Shown here one piece after another: positions 18,124 through 25,690 of a stretch of DNA of 64,000 nucleotides. The DNA lies in assembly GCA_963730065.1 (NCBI GenBank), contig CAVSQL010000012.1, forward strand, positions 62,001 to 126,000, given 5' to 3'. How positions within the stretch are numbered: the first letter of the stretch is position 1; each line of letters starts with the position of its first letter. The notes under the pieces were generated by a model. The model was given only the letters and a program-made list of their open reading frames with translations, was not told where the DNA came from and did not search any database. This stretch comes from UBA9676 sp963730065. GTDB taxonomy: Bacteria > Actinomycetota > Actinomycetes > Streptosporangiales > Streptosporangiaceae. The translations under genes and the position numbers were made by a program.

Positions 18124-19220
18124 GCGAGTCCGAAGTCACCAGGGAGGGCCTGCGCGGCGTGCGCCCGGGCCGGGAAGCCACGCCGGGGACGGACACCACG
18201 CCGGGGACGGAGACCGGGCGCCACCGGCAGGGCCGGGCCGGCCGACGGGATCGCACGGGCCGCCGGGCCGAACAGCCGATGGTGCCGCCCGCCGAGTTCG
18301 CCTCCTACTACGGCAGGCCGATCCTCAACGCGCCCGTCTGGCGGTCGCCGGACATCCCCGGCTACCTGTTCCTGGGCGGGCTGGCCGGCGGGTCGTCGCT
18401 GCTGGCCGCCGGCGCCCAGCTGACCGGCCGTCCCGCGCTGGCCCGGGCCAGCAAGGCCGCGGCGGCCGGCGCGGCCTGCCTGTCCCTGGCCGGGCTGGTC
18501 CACGACCTTGGACGGCCCGCCCGGTTCGTCAACATGCTGCGGGTATTCAAGGTGACGTCGCCGATGAGTGTCGGCTCATGGATTCTGTCCGCCTACGTCC
18601 CGGTCGCGGGCGCCGCCGCGGCCTGCGCGCTCACCGGCCGCCTGCCGCGGGCCGGGGCGGCAGCGACCGCGGGCGCGGCGGTGCTCGCCCCGGGGCTCGC
18701 GTCCTACACCGCGGCACTGATCACCGACACGGCCGTGCCCGCCTGGCACGACGGCCACCGCGAGATGCCGTTCGTCTTCGCCGGGTCGGCCGCCATGGCC
18801 GCCGGCGGCTTCGGCCTGCTCGCGGCCCCGCCCGGCGAGAGCCAGCCCGCCCGCAACCTGGCCCTGTTCGGGGTCGCCACCGAGGCGGCCGCGTTCGAGC
18901 GGATGACGCGCCGGATGGGGATGGCCGCCGAGACCTACCGGTCGGGCCGCGCCGGCGGCTACATCCGGGCCGGCCAGGTGCTGTCCGTGCTCGGGGCGGC
19001 CGGCGCGCTGCTCGGCCTGGCCGGCGGCAGGCGCGGCCGGGCGATCAGCGCGTTGTCCGGCGCCTCGCTGCTGGCCGCCTCCGCCGCCACCCGGTGGGGC
19101 GTCTTCCACGCCGGGCTGGCCTCCGTCGCCGACCCGAAATACACGGTCGTCCCGCAGCGGGAACGGCGCGAGGCCCGCCAGCGGGAACGGGCCGGGGCTC
19201 CCGGGCAGGACACGGCGTGA
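18120..19220 (+). CDS. NrfD/PsrC-type membrane subunit of formate dehydrogenase
   Basis: A 366-residue protein. GTG 18120 overlaps the stop of fdhB (GTGA). The first 65 residues are a charged, low-complexity extension with the repeat TPGTDTTPGTE; residues from MVPPAEFASYYGRPI onward are the NrfD fold, with about eight membrane helices. GYLFLGGLAGGSSLLAAGAQ and HDLGRPARFVNMLRVFK are strong NrfD family signatures. NrfD-type subunits pass electrons between a periplasm- or cytoplasm-facing Fe-S subunit and the quinone pool without haem, replacing the cytochrome b subunit FdnI. The true start could be the internal ATG near 18279, which lies just before the conserved part. Confidence 0.9.
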   Translation: MSESEVTREGLRGVRPGREATPGTDTTPGTETGRHRQGRAGRRDRTGRRAEQPMVPPAEFASYYGRPILNAPVWRSPDIPGYLFLGGLAGGSSLLAAGAQLTGRPALARASKAAAAGAACLSLAGLVHDLGRPARFVNMLRVFKVTSPMSVGSWILSAYVPVAGAAAACALTGRLPRAGAAATAGAAVLAPGLASYTAALITDTAVPAWHDGHREMPFVFAGSAAMAAGGFGLLAAPPGESQPARNLALFGVATEAAAFERMTRRMGMAAETYRSGRAGGYIRAGQVLSVLGAAGALLGLAGGRRGRAISALSGASLLAASAATRWGVFHAGLASVADPKYTVVPQRERREARQRERAGAPGQDTA

Positions 19221-20236
19221 GCGGCGGGGAGCGGGAAGCCGGGCAGCGGGAGCCGGAAGCGGGGCAGGGCAAGCCGGCGGCCGCGTCGGGCGAGACCCGC
19301 CGCACGGTCATCATCGCCGGGCTGGCGAACGTCTTCGTCGGCGTCATCAAGCTGGCGGCCGGGCTTCTCACGGGCTCGAGCGCCATGATGGCCGAGGCCG
19401 CGCACTCGGCCGCCGACACGATCAACCAGGCGTTCCTGCTGACGTCGGTGCACCAAGGCAAGCGGCCCGCCGATGCCAGCCACCCCTTCGGCTACGGCCA
19501 GGAACGCTACTTCTGGTCGCTCCTCGCGGCCTTCGGCATCTTCGTCGCCGGCGGCGGGTTCTCGATATTCGAGGGCATACTCGCGCTCGGGCACGAGGGC
19601 AGCGGCGATCTCCTCATCGCCTACATCGCGCTCGCCCTCGCGGGCGTCGCCGAGGGCACATCGTTCATCCGGGCGTACTCGCAGCTGCGCGGCGAGGCCC
19701 GGCGCGACCGCACGGGCCTTGTCGAGCATGTGCAGCGCAGCCCGGACACCACCGTGAAGGCCGCGCTGTTCGAGGACACCGCCGCGATGATCGGGCTTGT
19801 CCTGGCCGCCGTGGGCCTCGCGCTCCGCCAGCTGACCGGATCGGGAGTGTGGGACGCCGCTGCTTCAATGGCGATCGGCGTGTTGCTCATCGTGGTCGCG
19901 GTCAAGCTCAGCCTCGACAGCCGTGACCTGCTCATCGGCCGTGCGGCGGACCCAGATGAACAGCAGGTCATCCGCGAGGTGGTCGAGAGCATGCCCGGGG
20001 TTGACGCGCTCGTTGAGCTGCTCACCATGCGCTTGGGCCCGGACCAGCTCCTCGTCGCGGCGAAGGTGGACTTCAGCGGCGACATCACCGGCGACGAGGC
20101 GGAGGATCTCGCAAGCAAGATCGACGGGCAGCTGGCCGACCGGCTGAGAGTGACCCCGCACGTCTTCATCGACCCGACCCGGAAGGGCGGCCAGGAAGAT
20201 GCCCAGGCCGCTCCGGAGGCCAGCAGGCTCGGGTAA
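19217..20236 (+). CDS. Cation diffusion facilitator family transporter
   Basis: A 339-residue CDF protein. GTG 19217 overlaps the stop of the NrfD gene (GTGA). After a 30-residue hydrophilic lead come six membrane helices with the metal-site signature AEAAHSAADTINQAF in helix 2 (the HxxxD arrangement of CDF metal site A), followed by GHEGSG, a second site near LFEDTAAMIGL in helix 5, and a C-terminal cytoplasmic domain (LIGRAADPDEQQVIREVVES). CDF proteins export Zn, Fe, Mn or Co against protons. Its coupling to the formate dehydrogenase genes is unusual; metal specificity is not predictable here. Confidence 0.9.
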   Translation: MSGGEREAGQREPEAGQGKPAAASGETRRTVIIAGLANVFVGVIKLAAGLLTGSSAMMAEAAHSAADTINQAFLLTSVHQGKRPADASHPFGYGQERYFWSLLAAFGIFVAGGGFSIFEGILALGHEGSGDLLIAYIALALAGVAEGTSFIRAYSQLRGEARRDRTGLVEHVQRSPDTTVKAALFEDTAAMIGLVLAAVGLALRQLTGSGVWDAAASMAIGVLLIVVAVKLSLDSRDLLIGRAADPDEQQVIREVVESMPGVDALVELLTMRLGPDQLLVAAKVDFSGDITGDEAEDLASKIDGQLADRLRVTPHVFIDPTRKGGQEDAQAAPEASRLG

Positions 20237-20280
20237 CCCCCGGTGCCGCGAGTGTCGCCCTGATCATGGACGACCCGGAC

Positions 20281-20307
20281 GCGCCCAGCGGCACCTGGGG
20301 GCGCCCT
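20281..20307 (+). terminator. Candidate terminator after the fdh-CDF operon
   Basis: GCGCCCAG (20281-20288) can pair with CTGGGGGCGC (20295-20304), leaving a two-base bulge and a 6-base loop. A short CCTTT follows. It lies between the CDF stop and the TPP riboswitch, where a terminator is expected. The bulge and weak U tract keep confidence low. Confidence 0.4.
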
Positions 20308-20336
20308 TTATGACCACGACCGCATGCTGGGATAAC
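20308..20336 (+). promoter_or_regulatory. Possible promoter of the thiamine riboswitch operon
   Basis: TTATGA (20308-20313) and GATAAC (20331-20336) are separated by 17 bases and lie just upstream of the riboswitch aptamer. They are only loosely like the consensus -35 and -10; the main support is position. Confidence 0.3.
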
Positions 20337-20348
20337 ATCGAGGCAGAT

Positions 20349-20449
20349 CACACGGGAGCTCGGGCCAACCGGGCTGAGAGGGTGGCTGGCCGTCCTGACT
20401 GCGCCACCGACCGTTTGAACCTGACCGGGTAATGCCGGCGTAGGGAGGC
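20349..20449 (+). promoter_or_regulatory. TPP (thiamine pyrophosphate) riboswitch
   Basis: The two most conserved THI-box parts are present: GGGCTGAGAGGGTGG (pyrimidine-sensing arm) and GAACCTGACCGGGTAATGCCGGCGTAGGGAGG (pyrophosphate-sensing arm, split here: ACCTGACCGGGTAATGCC then GGCGTAGGGAGG). The 5' strand ACGGGAGC closes P1. The ribosome site GGGAGG at 20443-20448 is itself part of the 3' strand of the aptamer, so ligand binding would hide it directly and shut off translation. It precedes a thiamine-precursor ABC transporter, as expected. Confidence 0.95.
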
Positions 20450-20453
20450 GTCC

Positions 20454-20546
20454 GTGACCGCAACCGGGGACATTCACCGCACCCTGAACGGCAGGCGACG
20501 ACGCGGTTGCGGCCGGCGGGGCCACATGCTCCGCCCGGACGGCTGA
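20454..20546 (+). CDS. 30-codon leader frame directly under riboswitch control (or true N terminus of ThiZ)
   Basis: GTG 20454 lies 6 bases after the aptamer-embedded GGGAGG and opens a 30-codon frame (starting MTATGDIHRTLNGRRRR) that stops at TGA 20544-20546, three bases before the GTG proposed for the ATPase. It has the only good ribosome site here. Two readings are possible: a leader peptide translationally coupled to the ATPase, or the real ATPase N terminus cut by one missing base in the GGGG run at 20517-20520. The needed shift is the same direction as in the three broken genes of this window. No similarity to a known leader is seen. Confidence 0.4.
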   Translation: MTATGDIHRTLNGRRRRGCGRRGHMLRPDG

Positions 20547-20548
20547 CC

Positions 20549-21325
20549 GTGCCTGGCGGGACTGCCGCCCGCGCCAACGCCGACGCCATCGAGCTCGCGG
20601 ACGTAACCAAAGCCTTCGGCGGCCTGACCGCGCTGGCAGGCGTCAGCCTCTCGCTCCCCCACCGGTCACGGACCGGGATCGTCGGGCCCAGCGGCGGCGG
20701 CAAGACCACCCTGCTGCAGATCATCGCCGGCCTGCTGGAGGCCGACACGGGCCTGGTCCGGGTCGGGGACGCCACCACGGCGCAGCAGCGGCTCGCCCGC
20801 TGCGCGCTGATGCCGCAGCGGGACCTGCTGCTGCCCTGGCGGACCGCGCTCGACAACGCCGCGATCGCGCTGCAGAACCGCGGGGCCTCCCGGGCCGCCG
20901 CCCGTCAGCGCACCCAGCCGCTGTTCGAGCAGCTGGGACTGGCCGGCTTCGAGGGGGCCCGGCCCGGGCAGCTGTCCGGCGGGATGCGGCAGCGGGTGAG
21001 CTTCCTCCGCACGGTGATGGCCGAGAAGGACGTGCTGCTGCTAGACGAGCCGTTCGGCGCGCTCGACTCGATCACCCGCGGCCAGCTGCAGGAGTGGCTC
21101 AGCCAGGCCATGGACTCGGTGCCGCGCACCGTGCTCCTCGTCACGCACGACGTGGACGAGGCGCTGCTGCTGTGCCAGCAGGTGGTGGTGCTCTCGGCGC
21201 GGCCCGGGCGGGTGGTCCGGGTGCTGGCGGTCGGGGACGGCTTCCGCGGATCCCGGCGGGAGATCGTGACCAGCCCCGAGTTCGCCTCGCTGAAGGAACA
21301 GGCGCTGGCGGCGATCGGGTCATGA
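20549..21325 (+). CDS. thiZ: ABC transporter ATP-binding protein, thiamine pyrimidine precursor uptake (ThiZ-like)
   Basis: A 258-residue nucleotide-binding subunit of the NitT/TauT class. It has the Walker A motif GPSGGGKTTLLQ, the Q-loop in LMPQRDLLLPWR, the ABC signature LSGGMRQRVSFLR, the Walker B motif VLLLDEPFGALD, and the H-loop VTHDVDEALL. GTG 20549 is the first start close to the conserved part; a TTG at 20507 in the same frame and the leader GTG 20454 are alternatives. A TPP riboswitch upstream and a ThiY-type binding protein downstream indicate import of hydroxymethylpyrimidine or formylaminopyrimidine. It overlaps the permease start by four bases. Confidence 0.85.
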   Translation: MPGGTAARANADAIELADVTKAFGGLTALAGVSLSLPHRSRTGIVGPSGGGKTTLLQIIAGLLEADTGLVRVGDATTAQQRLARCALMPQRDLLLPWRTALDNAAIALQNRGASRAAARQRTQPLFEQLGLAGFEGARPGQLSGGMRQRVSFLRTVMAEKDVLLLDEPFGALDSITRGQLQEWLSQAMDSVPRTVLLVTHDVDEALLLCQQVVVLSARPGRVVRVLAVGDGFRGSRREIVTSPEFASLKEQALAAIGS

Positions 21326-22254
21326 AGGACGCGGCGCGAGCGCTCCCTGGGCAGCCGCCCACGGCAGAGAAGCCGGGGGCAGCGGCGGAACTGGCGGCCC
21401 AGCCGACGGCGCAACTGGCGGCCCAGCCGACGGCGGAACTGGCGGCGGCCGCCCCCGCCGACCGACTGGCCCGGGTGCGGTCGCTGCTGCGGCGGTGCTG
21501 GCCGCCCATACTGATCATTCTGGCCGGGCTGGGCCTGTGGGAACTGATCGTGCGGCTCGCGCACGTCCCCGAGTACCTGCTGCCCGCTCCCTCGGCGATC
21601 GCCGCCGACCTGGCTACGGACTGGCCGGTGCTGGGGCCCGCGCTGGTGGTCACGCTCCAGGAGGTCCTGCTCGGCTTCGTGATCGCCGCCGTCGCCGGAG
21701 TGGGGCTGGCCGTGGCGCTGCACCTGTCGCCCATCGCGCGGCGGGCCCTGTACCCGCTGCTGATCGGCTCGCAGACGGTCCCGATCATCGTGCTGGCGCC
21801 GATCCTGGTGATCCTGCTCGGCTACGGCATCGCGCCCAAGCTGGTCATCGTCGCGCTGATCTGCTTCTTCCCCATCGTGGTGAACGGGATCGATGGCCTG
21901 CGATCGGTGGATGCCGAGCTCATCCTGATGATGCGGACGCTGGACGCCTCCCGCTGGGCGATCCTGCGGCGGGTCGAATTCCCGGCCGCCCTGCCGTCGA
22001 TCTTCTCCGGGCTGCGGATCGCGGCGACGTTCGCCGCCATCGGCGCGGTGTTCGGGGAGTGGTCGGGATCCAGCCAGGGCCTGGGCTACGTGATGCTCGC
22101 CGCCACCCCCAACCTGCTCACCGCCCGGATCTTCGCCGCGATCGTGCTGCTGACAGCGGTCGCGCTGGTGCTCTTCGGCGTCGTGTCACTGCTGGAACGG
22201 ATCTTCGTGCCCTGGGCCCCCCGGGGCGGGTCAGAAAGGAAGGATCCTCGATGA
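21322..22254 (+). CDS. thiX: ABC transporter permease (ThiX-like)
   Basis: A 310-residue permease whose ATG 21322 overlaps the ATPase stop (ATGA). About six helices follow a 55-residue hydrophilic N terminus. That N terminus contains an in-frame 24-base direct repeat (21385-21450) coding for ELAAQPTAQLAAQPTAELAA, apparently a recent expansion. The cytoplasmic coupling loop is visible as MRTLDASRWAILRRVEFPAA, matching the EAA motif of NitT/TauT-type permeases, with GVFGEWSGSSQGLGY after it. It would form the channel for the pyrimidine precursor delivered by the lipoprotein encoded next. Confidence 0.9.
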   Translation: MKDAARALPGQPPTAEKPGAAAELAAQPTAQLAAQPTAELAAAAPADRLARVRSLLRRCWPPILIILAGLGLWELIVRLAHVPEYLLPAPSAIAADLATDWPVLGPALVVTLQEVLLGFVIAAVAGVGLAVALHLSPIARRALYPLLIGSQTVPIIVLAPILVILLGYGIAPKLVIVALICFFPIVVNGIDGLRSVDAELILMMRTLDASRWAILRRVEFPAALPSIFSGLRIAATFAAIGAVFGEWSGSSQGLGYVMLAATPNLLTARIFAAIVLLTAVALVLFGVVSLLERIFVPWAPRGGSERKDPR

Positions 22255-23306
22255 ACCGGCTCGCCACCGCGGGCTGGCGCTGGCTGATCGCGGGCCTGGC
22301 GCTCGCCATCCTCACCGCCGCCTGCGGCAGCAACGCAGCGCCCGCACCGGCGGCCGCTGGCCCGCATCCCGCCACGCTCAACGTCGAGCTCGACTGGGTG
22401 CCGAACCCCGACCACGTGGGCTTCTACTACGCCCAGCATCAGGGATACTTCACCCGGCAGCACCTGACGGTGAACTTCCGGGTGCCCTCCAGCGCCGCCG
22501 ACCCGCTCAAGCTCGTCGGGCTGGGCAAGGCCGACCTGGCCATCTCCTACGAGCCGGAGCTCTTCTACGCCCAGCAGGAGCACCTGCCGGTGACCGCGGT
22601 CGCCGCGGTCATCCCCGTCCCGCTGAACGGGCTCATCGTCTCGCCGAAGCTCCGGATCACCAGCCTGTGCCAGATCAAGGGCCACTCGGTGGGGTTCACC
22701 GGAGTCCCGAGCGACTACGCGTTCTACTCGACCCTGCTGCACACCTGCCACCTGACCCGCAAGCAGGTGCCGTACCAGACCGTCGGGTACAACCTGGTGC
22801 CGTCGATCCTGTCCGGCAAGGTCAACTCGATCATCGGCGGGTACCGCAACGTCGAGGCGATCCAGATCAGCCAGGAGATGAAGCAGAAGGCCGCCGATTT
22901 CCCCGCGAACCAGCTGGGGGTCCCCCCGTACGACGAACTGGTGCTGGTCGCCAGCACCAGCAGGCTGCGCTCGGATCCCGGCTACGCGAGCGCCGTCCGG
23001 CGGTTCGTGGCCGCATTCCTCGCCGGCAGCGGCGCCGCGATGAAGAACCCGGGTGCGGCGACCACCGTCATGCGGGGCGTGAGCCAGTACAGCCCGGCGT
23101 TCCTGCAGACGAGCGTCCCCTACACACTGAAGCTGATCGGCCAGGGCGGTGGGCCGCCGACCGGGTGTCTCGACCTGACCGCCTGGCGGAACTTCGGGAA
23201 CTGGCTGAAGGCACACAAGCTGGTGCATGACACCCCGGACGCGGCGGCCGTCATGACCGACAGGTACCTGCCGCATCCGTCCTGCCCGGGCCAGGGCGGG
23301 GCGTGA
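22251..23306 (+). CDS. thiY: Substrate-binding lipoprotein for thiamine pyrimidine precursor (ThiY/THI5-like)
   Basis: A 351-residue lipoprotein; ATG 22251 overlaps the permease stop. The signal peptide ends in the lipobox LTAAC, so Cys at about residue 24 would be lipidated. The mature part starts with LNVELDWVPNPDHVGFYYAQ, close to the opening of ThiY/THI5-family proteins (LDWxxNxxHxxxYxAxxxGxF), then LVGLGKADLAISYEPELFYA. This family binds hydroxymethylpyrimidine or N-formyl-4-amino-5-aminomethyl-2-methylpyrimidine. Together with the TPP riboswitch the assignment is strong; which pyrimidine is bound is not decidable. Confidence 0.92.
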   Translation: MNRLATAGWRWLIAGLALAILTAACGSNAAPAPAAAGPHPATLNVELDWVPNPDHVGFYYAQHQGYFTRQHLTVNFRVPSSAADPLKLVGLGKADLAISYEPELFYAQQEHLPVTAVAAVIPVPLNGLIVSPKLRITSLCQIKGHSVGFTGVPSDYAFYSTLLHTCHLTRKQVPYQTVGYNLVPSILSGKVNSIIGGYRNVEAIQISQEMKQKAADFPANQLGVPPYDELVLVASTSRLRSDPGYASAVRRFVAAFLAGSGAAMKNPGAATTVMRGVSQYSPAFLQTSVPYTLKLIGQGGGPPTGCLDLTAWRNFGNWLKAHKLVHDTPDAAAVMTDRYLPHPSCPGQGGA

Positions 23307-23322
23307 CGGTGAGGGCGCCCTC

Positions 23323-24540
23323 GTGACCAGGCCAGGGCCCACGGCCGGGCTGGTGCACGGCATGGGCAAGGAGCTGGTCGAGCCGGACTGGGCCCCGCTC
23401 ACCGGCGACGAGGTGGGCGCGCTGCTCGCCCTCTACGACCTGGCCGGCGGGCACGACCTGGCCGGCGGGCACGACCTGCCCGCCGACGGCACCGGGCATG
23501 CAACCGTGCCGCGCACCGGAACCGCCATCGCCTGGAGCAGCCCGCGGCCGATGTCGGCCGCGGGCCTGGTCAACCACGGCACCGGCACCGTCTTCGTCAA
23601 GCGCCATCACGTGCGCGTCCGCCCCGCCGCCCAGCTCGCCGCCGAGCACGCGTTCGCCACGCACCTGCGCGCCAGCGGCCTGCCGGTGCCACGGGTCAAG
23701 CGCACCGCGGCCGGCCGGACCGTGGTCGCCGAGGGCGACTTCGTGTACGAGGTGCACGAGGCGGCGCCGGGCATCGACCTGTACCGGGACGCGATGTCGT
23801 GGACCCCGTACCTGAGCCCCGGTCATGCCCGGGCGGCGGGGGCCGCGCTCGCCCGGCTGCACCAAGCGGCGGCCGGGTTCACCCGGGCGGCCCGGCCACC
23901 AGCGGTGCTCACCAGTTCCTGCTGCGTCATCACCGCGGCGGACCCGCTCGCCGCGGTGGATGCGATCGCCCGCCGGCGCCCCGGCCTCGCCCGTTACCTG
24001 GCCGCCCGCGACTGGCGCCGCGACCTGGCCCGGGACCACCTGCCCGCGATCCGCCGCGCCGCGCCGCTGCTCGCCGGGCAGGAGCCGCGGTGGGGGCACG
24101 GCGACTGGCATCCCTCCAACCTCACCTGGGACTCCACCGGTCCGGGCGCGGAGGTGGTGGCGGTGTTCGACTTCGGGCTGGCCAACCGCACCTTCGCCGT
24201 GCACGATCTGGCGGTCGCGCTCGAGCGCAGCGTCATCGCCTGGCTCGACCTCGCCGAGTCGGGCGCGGCCGGGGTGGACCTCGGCGCCGCCGACGCGCTG
24301 CTCGGCGGCTACGCCGGGGTCCGCCCGCTGAGCCCGGCCGAGGCGCGGGCCCTGCCCGAGGTCCTCCCGGTCGTTCACCTCGAGTACGCGCTATCGGAGA
24401 TCGAGTACTTCGCCGACGTGGTGGCCTCACCCGCGCTCGCCGACCTCGCCTACGACGCCTACCTCATCGGCCACACCCGCTGGTTCGCGGGCCCGGACGG
24501 CGTTGCATTCCTCGATCATCTCCGCCGGCGGGCGCGCTGA
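23323..24540 (+). CDS. APH-family small-molecule kinase (possible thiamine/pyrimidine kinase)
   Basis: A 405-residue protein of the aminoglycoside phosphotransferase/choline kinase fold. The Brenner motif is HGDWHPSNLTWD (about residues 260-271) and the metal-binding Asp is in VVAVFDFGLANR. Upstream are the nucleotide-binding segment (TVFVKRHHVRVRPAAQLAAE) and a HEAAPG hinge. GTG 23323 lies 16 bases after the ThiY stop, so it belongs to the riboswitch operon. The bacterial thiamine kinase ThiK (YcfN) shares this fold, so a kinase for salvaged thiamine or a pyrimidine is a reasonable inference, not a proof. An 18-base tandem repeat (23440-23475) duplicates LAGGHD near residue 40. Confidence 0.8.
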   Translation: MTRPGPTAGLVHGMGKELVEPDWAPLTGDEVGALLALYDLAGGHDLAGGHDLPADGTGHATVPRTGTAIAWSSPRPMSAAGLVNHGTGTVFVKRHHVRVRPAAQLAAEHAFATHLRASGLPVPRVKRTAAGRTVVAEGDFVYEVHEAAPGIDLYRDAMSWTPYLSPGHARAAGAALARLHQAAAGFTRAARPPAVLTSSCCVITAADPLAAVDAIARRRPGLARYLAARDWRRDLARDHLPAIRRAAPLLAGQEPRWGHGDWHPSNLTWDSTGPGAEVVAVFDFGLANRTFAVHDLAVALERSVIAWLDLAESGAAGVDLGAADALLGGYAGVRPLSPAEARALPEVLPVVHLEYALSEIEYFADVVASPALADLAYDAYLIGHTRWFAGPDGVAFLDHLRRRAR

Positions 24541-24546
24541 CCCCGC

Positions 24547-25431
24547 TCAGGCGCCGGCGGCGGGCAGCAGGCCCAGCAGGCGGGCCGCGTTCTGCTTGAG
24601 GATCTTCGGTCTCACCTCGTCCTTGATCGGCAGGGCGGCGAAGTCGGCGAGCCAGCGGTCCGGGGTGAGCAGCGGGAAGTCCGAGCCGAACAGGACCTTG
24701 TCCTGCAACAGCGTGTTGGCGTACTGGATGAGCTGCGGCGGGAAATATTTCGGCGACCAGCCCGACAGGTCGATGTACACGCCGGGCTTGTGGGTGGCGA
24801 TGCTGAGCGCCTCGTCCTGCCAGGGGAAGGACGGATGGGCCAGGATGATCTTCAGGCCGGGGAAGTCGGCCGCGACGTCGTCGATGTGCAGCGGGTTGGA
24901 GTACTTCAGCCGGATCCCGCCGCCGCCGGGCACACCAGCGCCGATGCCGGTCTGGCCGGTGTGGAACAGCGCGATCGCCCCGAGTTCCTCGATCGCCTCG
25001 TACAGGCCGTACGCCATCGTGTCGTTCGGGAAGAAACCCTGGATGTTCGGGTGGAACTTGAAGCCTTTCACGCCGTAGCGCTCGACCAGCCTCCGCGCCT
25101 GCGCCACCCCGGCCTTGCCGCGGAACGGGTCGATGGAGGCGAAGGGGATGAGCACACCGCCGCTGGCCGCGGCCGCCTCCGCCACCTCCTCGTTCGGCAC
25201 CGGCGGGATGCCGGTGGCGTGCTCGGCGTCCACCGTGAACACCACCGCGGCCATGTCGCGCTCGCGGTAGTACGCGGCGATCTCGGTCAGGGTCGGTGCG
25301 CGGCGCGCGGCCTCGATCCCGAAATAGGCGGCGGACGCCTCGCTCAGCGTGTCGTCCAGGGACGTGCCGCCGCGCGAGGAGACCTCGGCGTGCGTGTGCA
25401 CGTCGATGGCGACCAGGGACTCGACGTCCAT
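24547..25431 (-). CDS. Amidohydrolase 2 family metal-dependent hydrolase/decarboxylase
   Basis: A 294-residue TIM-barrel protein (ACMSD/amidohydrolase_2 group). The metal-binding HxH at the end of strand 1 is seen in AIDVHTHAEVSS; other signatures are GVKGFKFHPNIQGF, ALFHTGQTG, IILAHPSFPWQDEAL and the C-terminal LFGSDFPLLTPDRWL with the catalytic Asp. Members hydrolyse or decarboxylate aromatic and heterocyclic acids such as aminocarboxymuconate or resorcylate. Start ATG 25431 has GGGGAGG 6 bases upstream. It converges on the kinase gene with a 6-base gap. Substrate unknown. Confidence 0.88.
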   Translation of the reverse strand: MDVESLVAIDVHTHAEVSSRGGTSLDDTLSEASAAYFGIEAARRAPTLTEIAAYYRERDMAAVVFTVDAEHATGIPPVPNEEVAEAAAASGGVLIPFASIDPFRGKAGVAQARRLVERYGVKGFKFHPNIQGFFPNDTMAYGLYEAIEELGAIALFHTGQTGIGAGVPGGGGIRLKYSNPLHIDDVAADFPGLKIILAHPSFPWQDEALSIATHKPGVYIDLSGWSPKYFPPQLIQYANTLLQDKVLFGSDFPLLTPDRWLADFAALPIKDEVRPKILKQNAARLLGLLPAAGA

Positions 25432-25574
25432 CTCAGCCTCCCCGGGGGTGCCGCCGCCGGGCCGCGGGCACCAGCGGGCGGCCGCGACCATCGTAAGGCG
25501 ATCTTGCCCCGAACCAGGATGGATGCGCTAGCGAGGGCCGGGCGATGACGGCAGGGGCGCCGGCCTGCTGCGAG

Positions 25575-25690
25575 CGGCCGGGCGGTGCTGGCCCCGGCGG
25601 CATCACCGACCGCGGCGCTGGTATCCACCCCGGGCATCCGCAGCCTCATCCACGTGATCAGCAGCGCCATCGGCACGGCCAGGGGACCGC
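25575..25690 (-). pseudogene. Decayed partial copy of the CorA-like C terminus
   Basis: Immediately downstream of the CorA-like gene, the minus strand reads GGPLAVPMALLITWMRLRMPG followed by VDTSAAVGDAAG. This aligns residue by residue with the intact gene's own C terminus, GGLLVPLALLFLWLRLRMQQ then ADTGAAGGGPAG. The DNA is alignable too (for example GCATCCGCAGCCTCATCCA here against GCATGCGCAGCCGCAGCCA in the gene). No start or preceding domain is present. It is best read as the remnant of a tandem duplication of the last membrane helix and tail. Confidence 0.75.
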
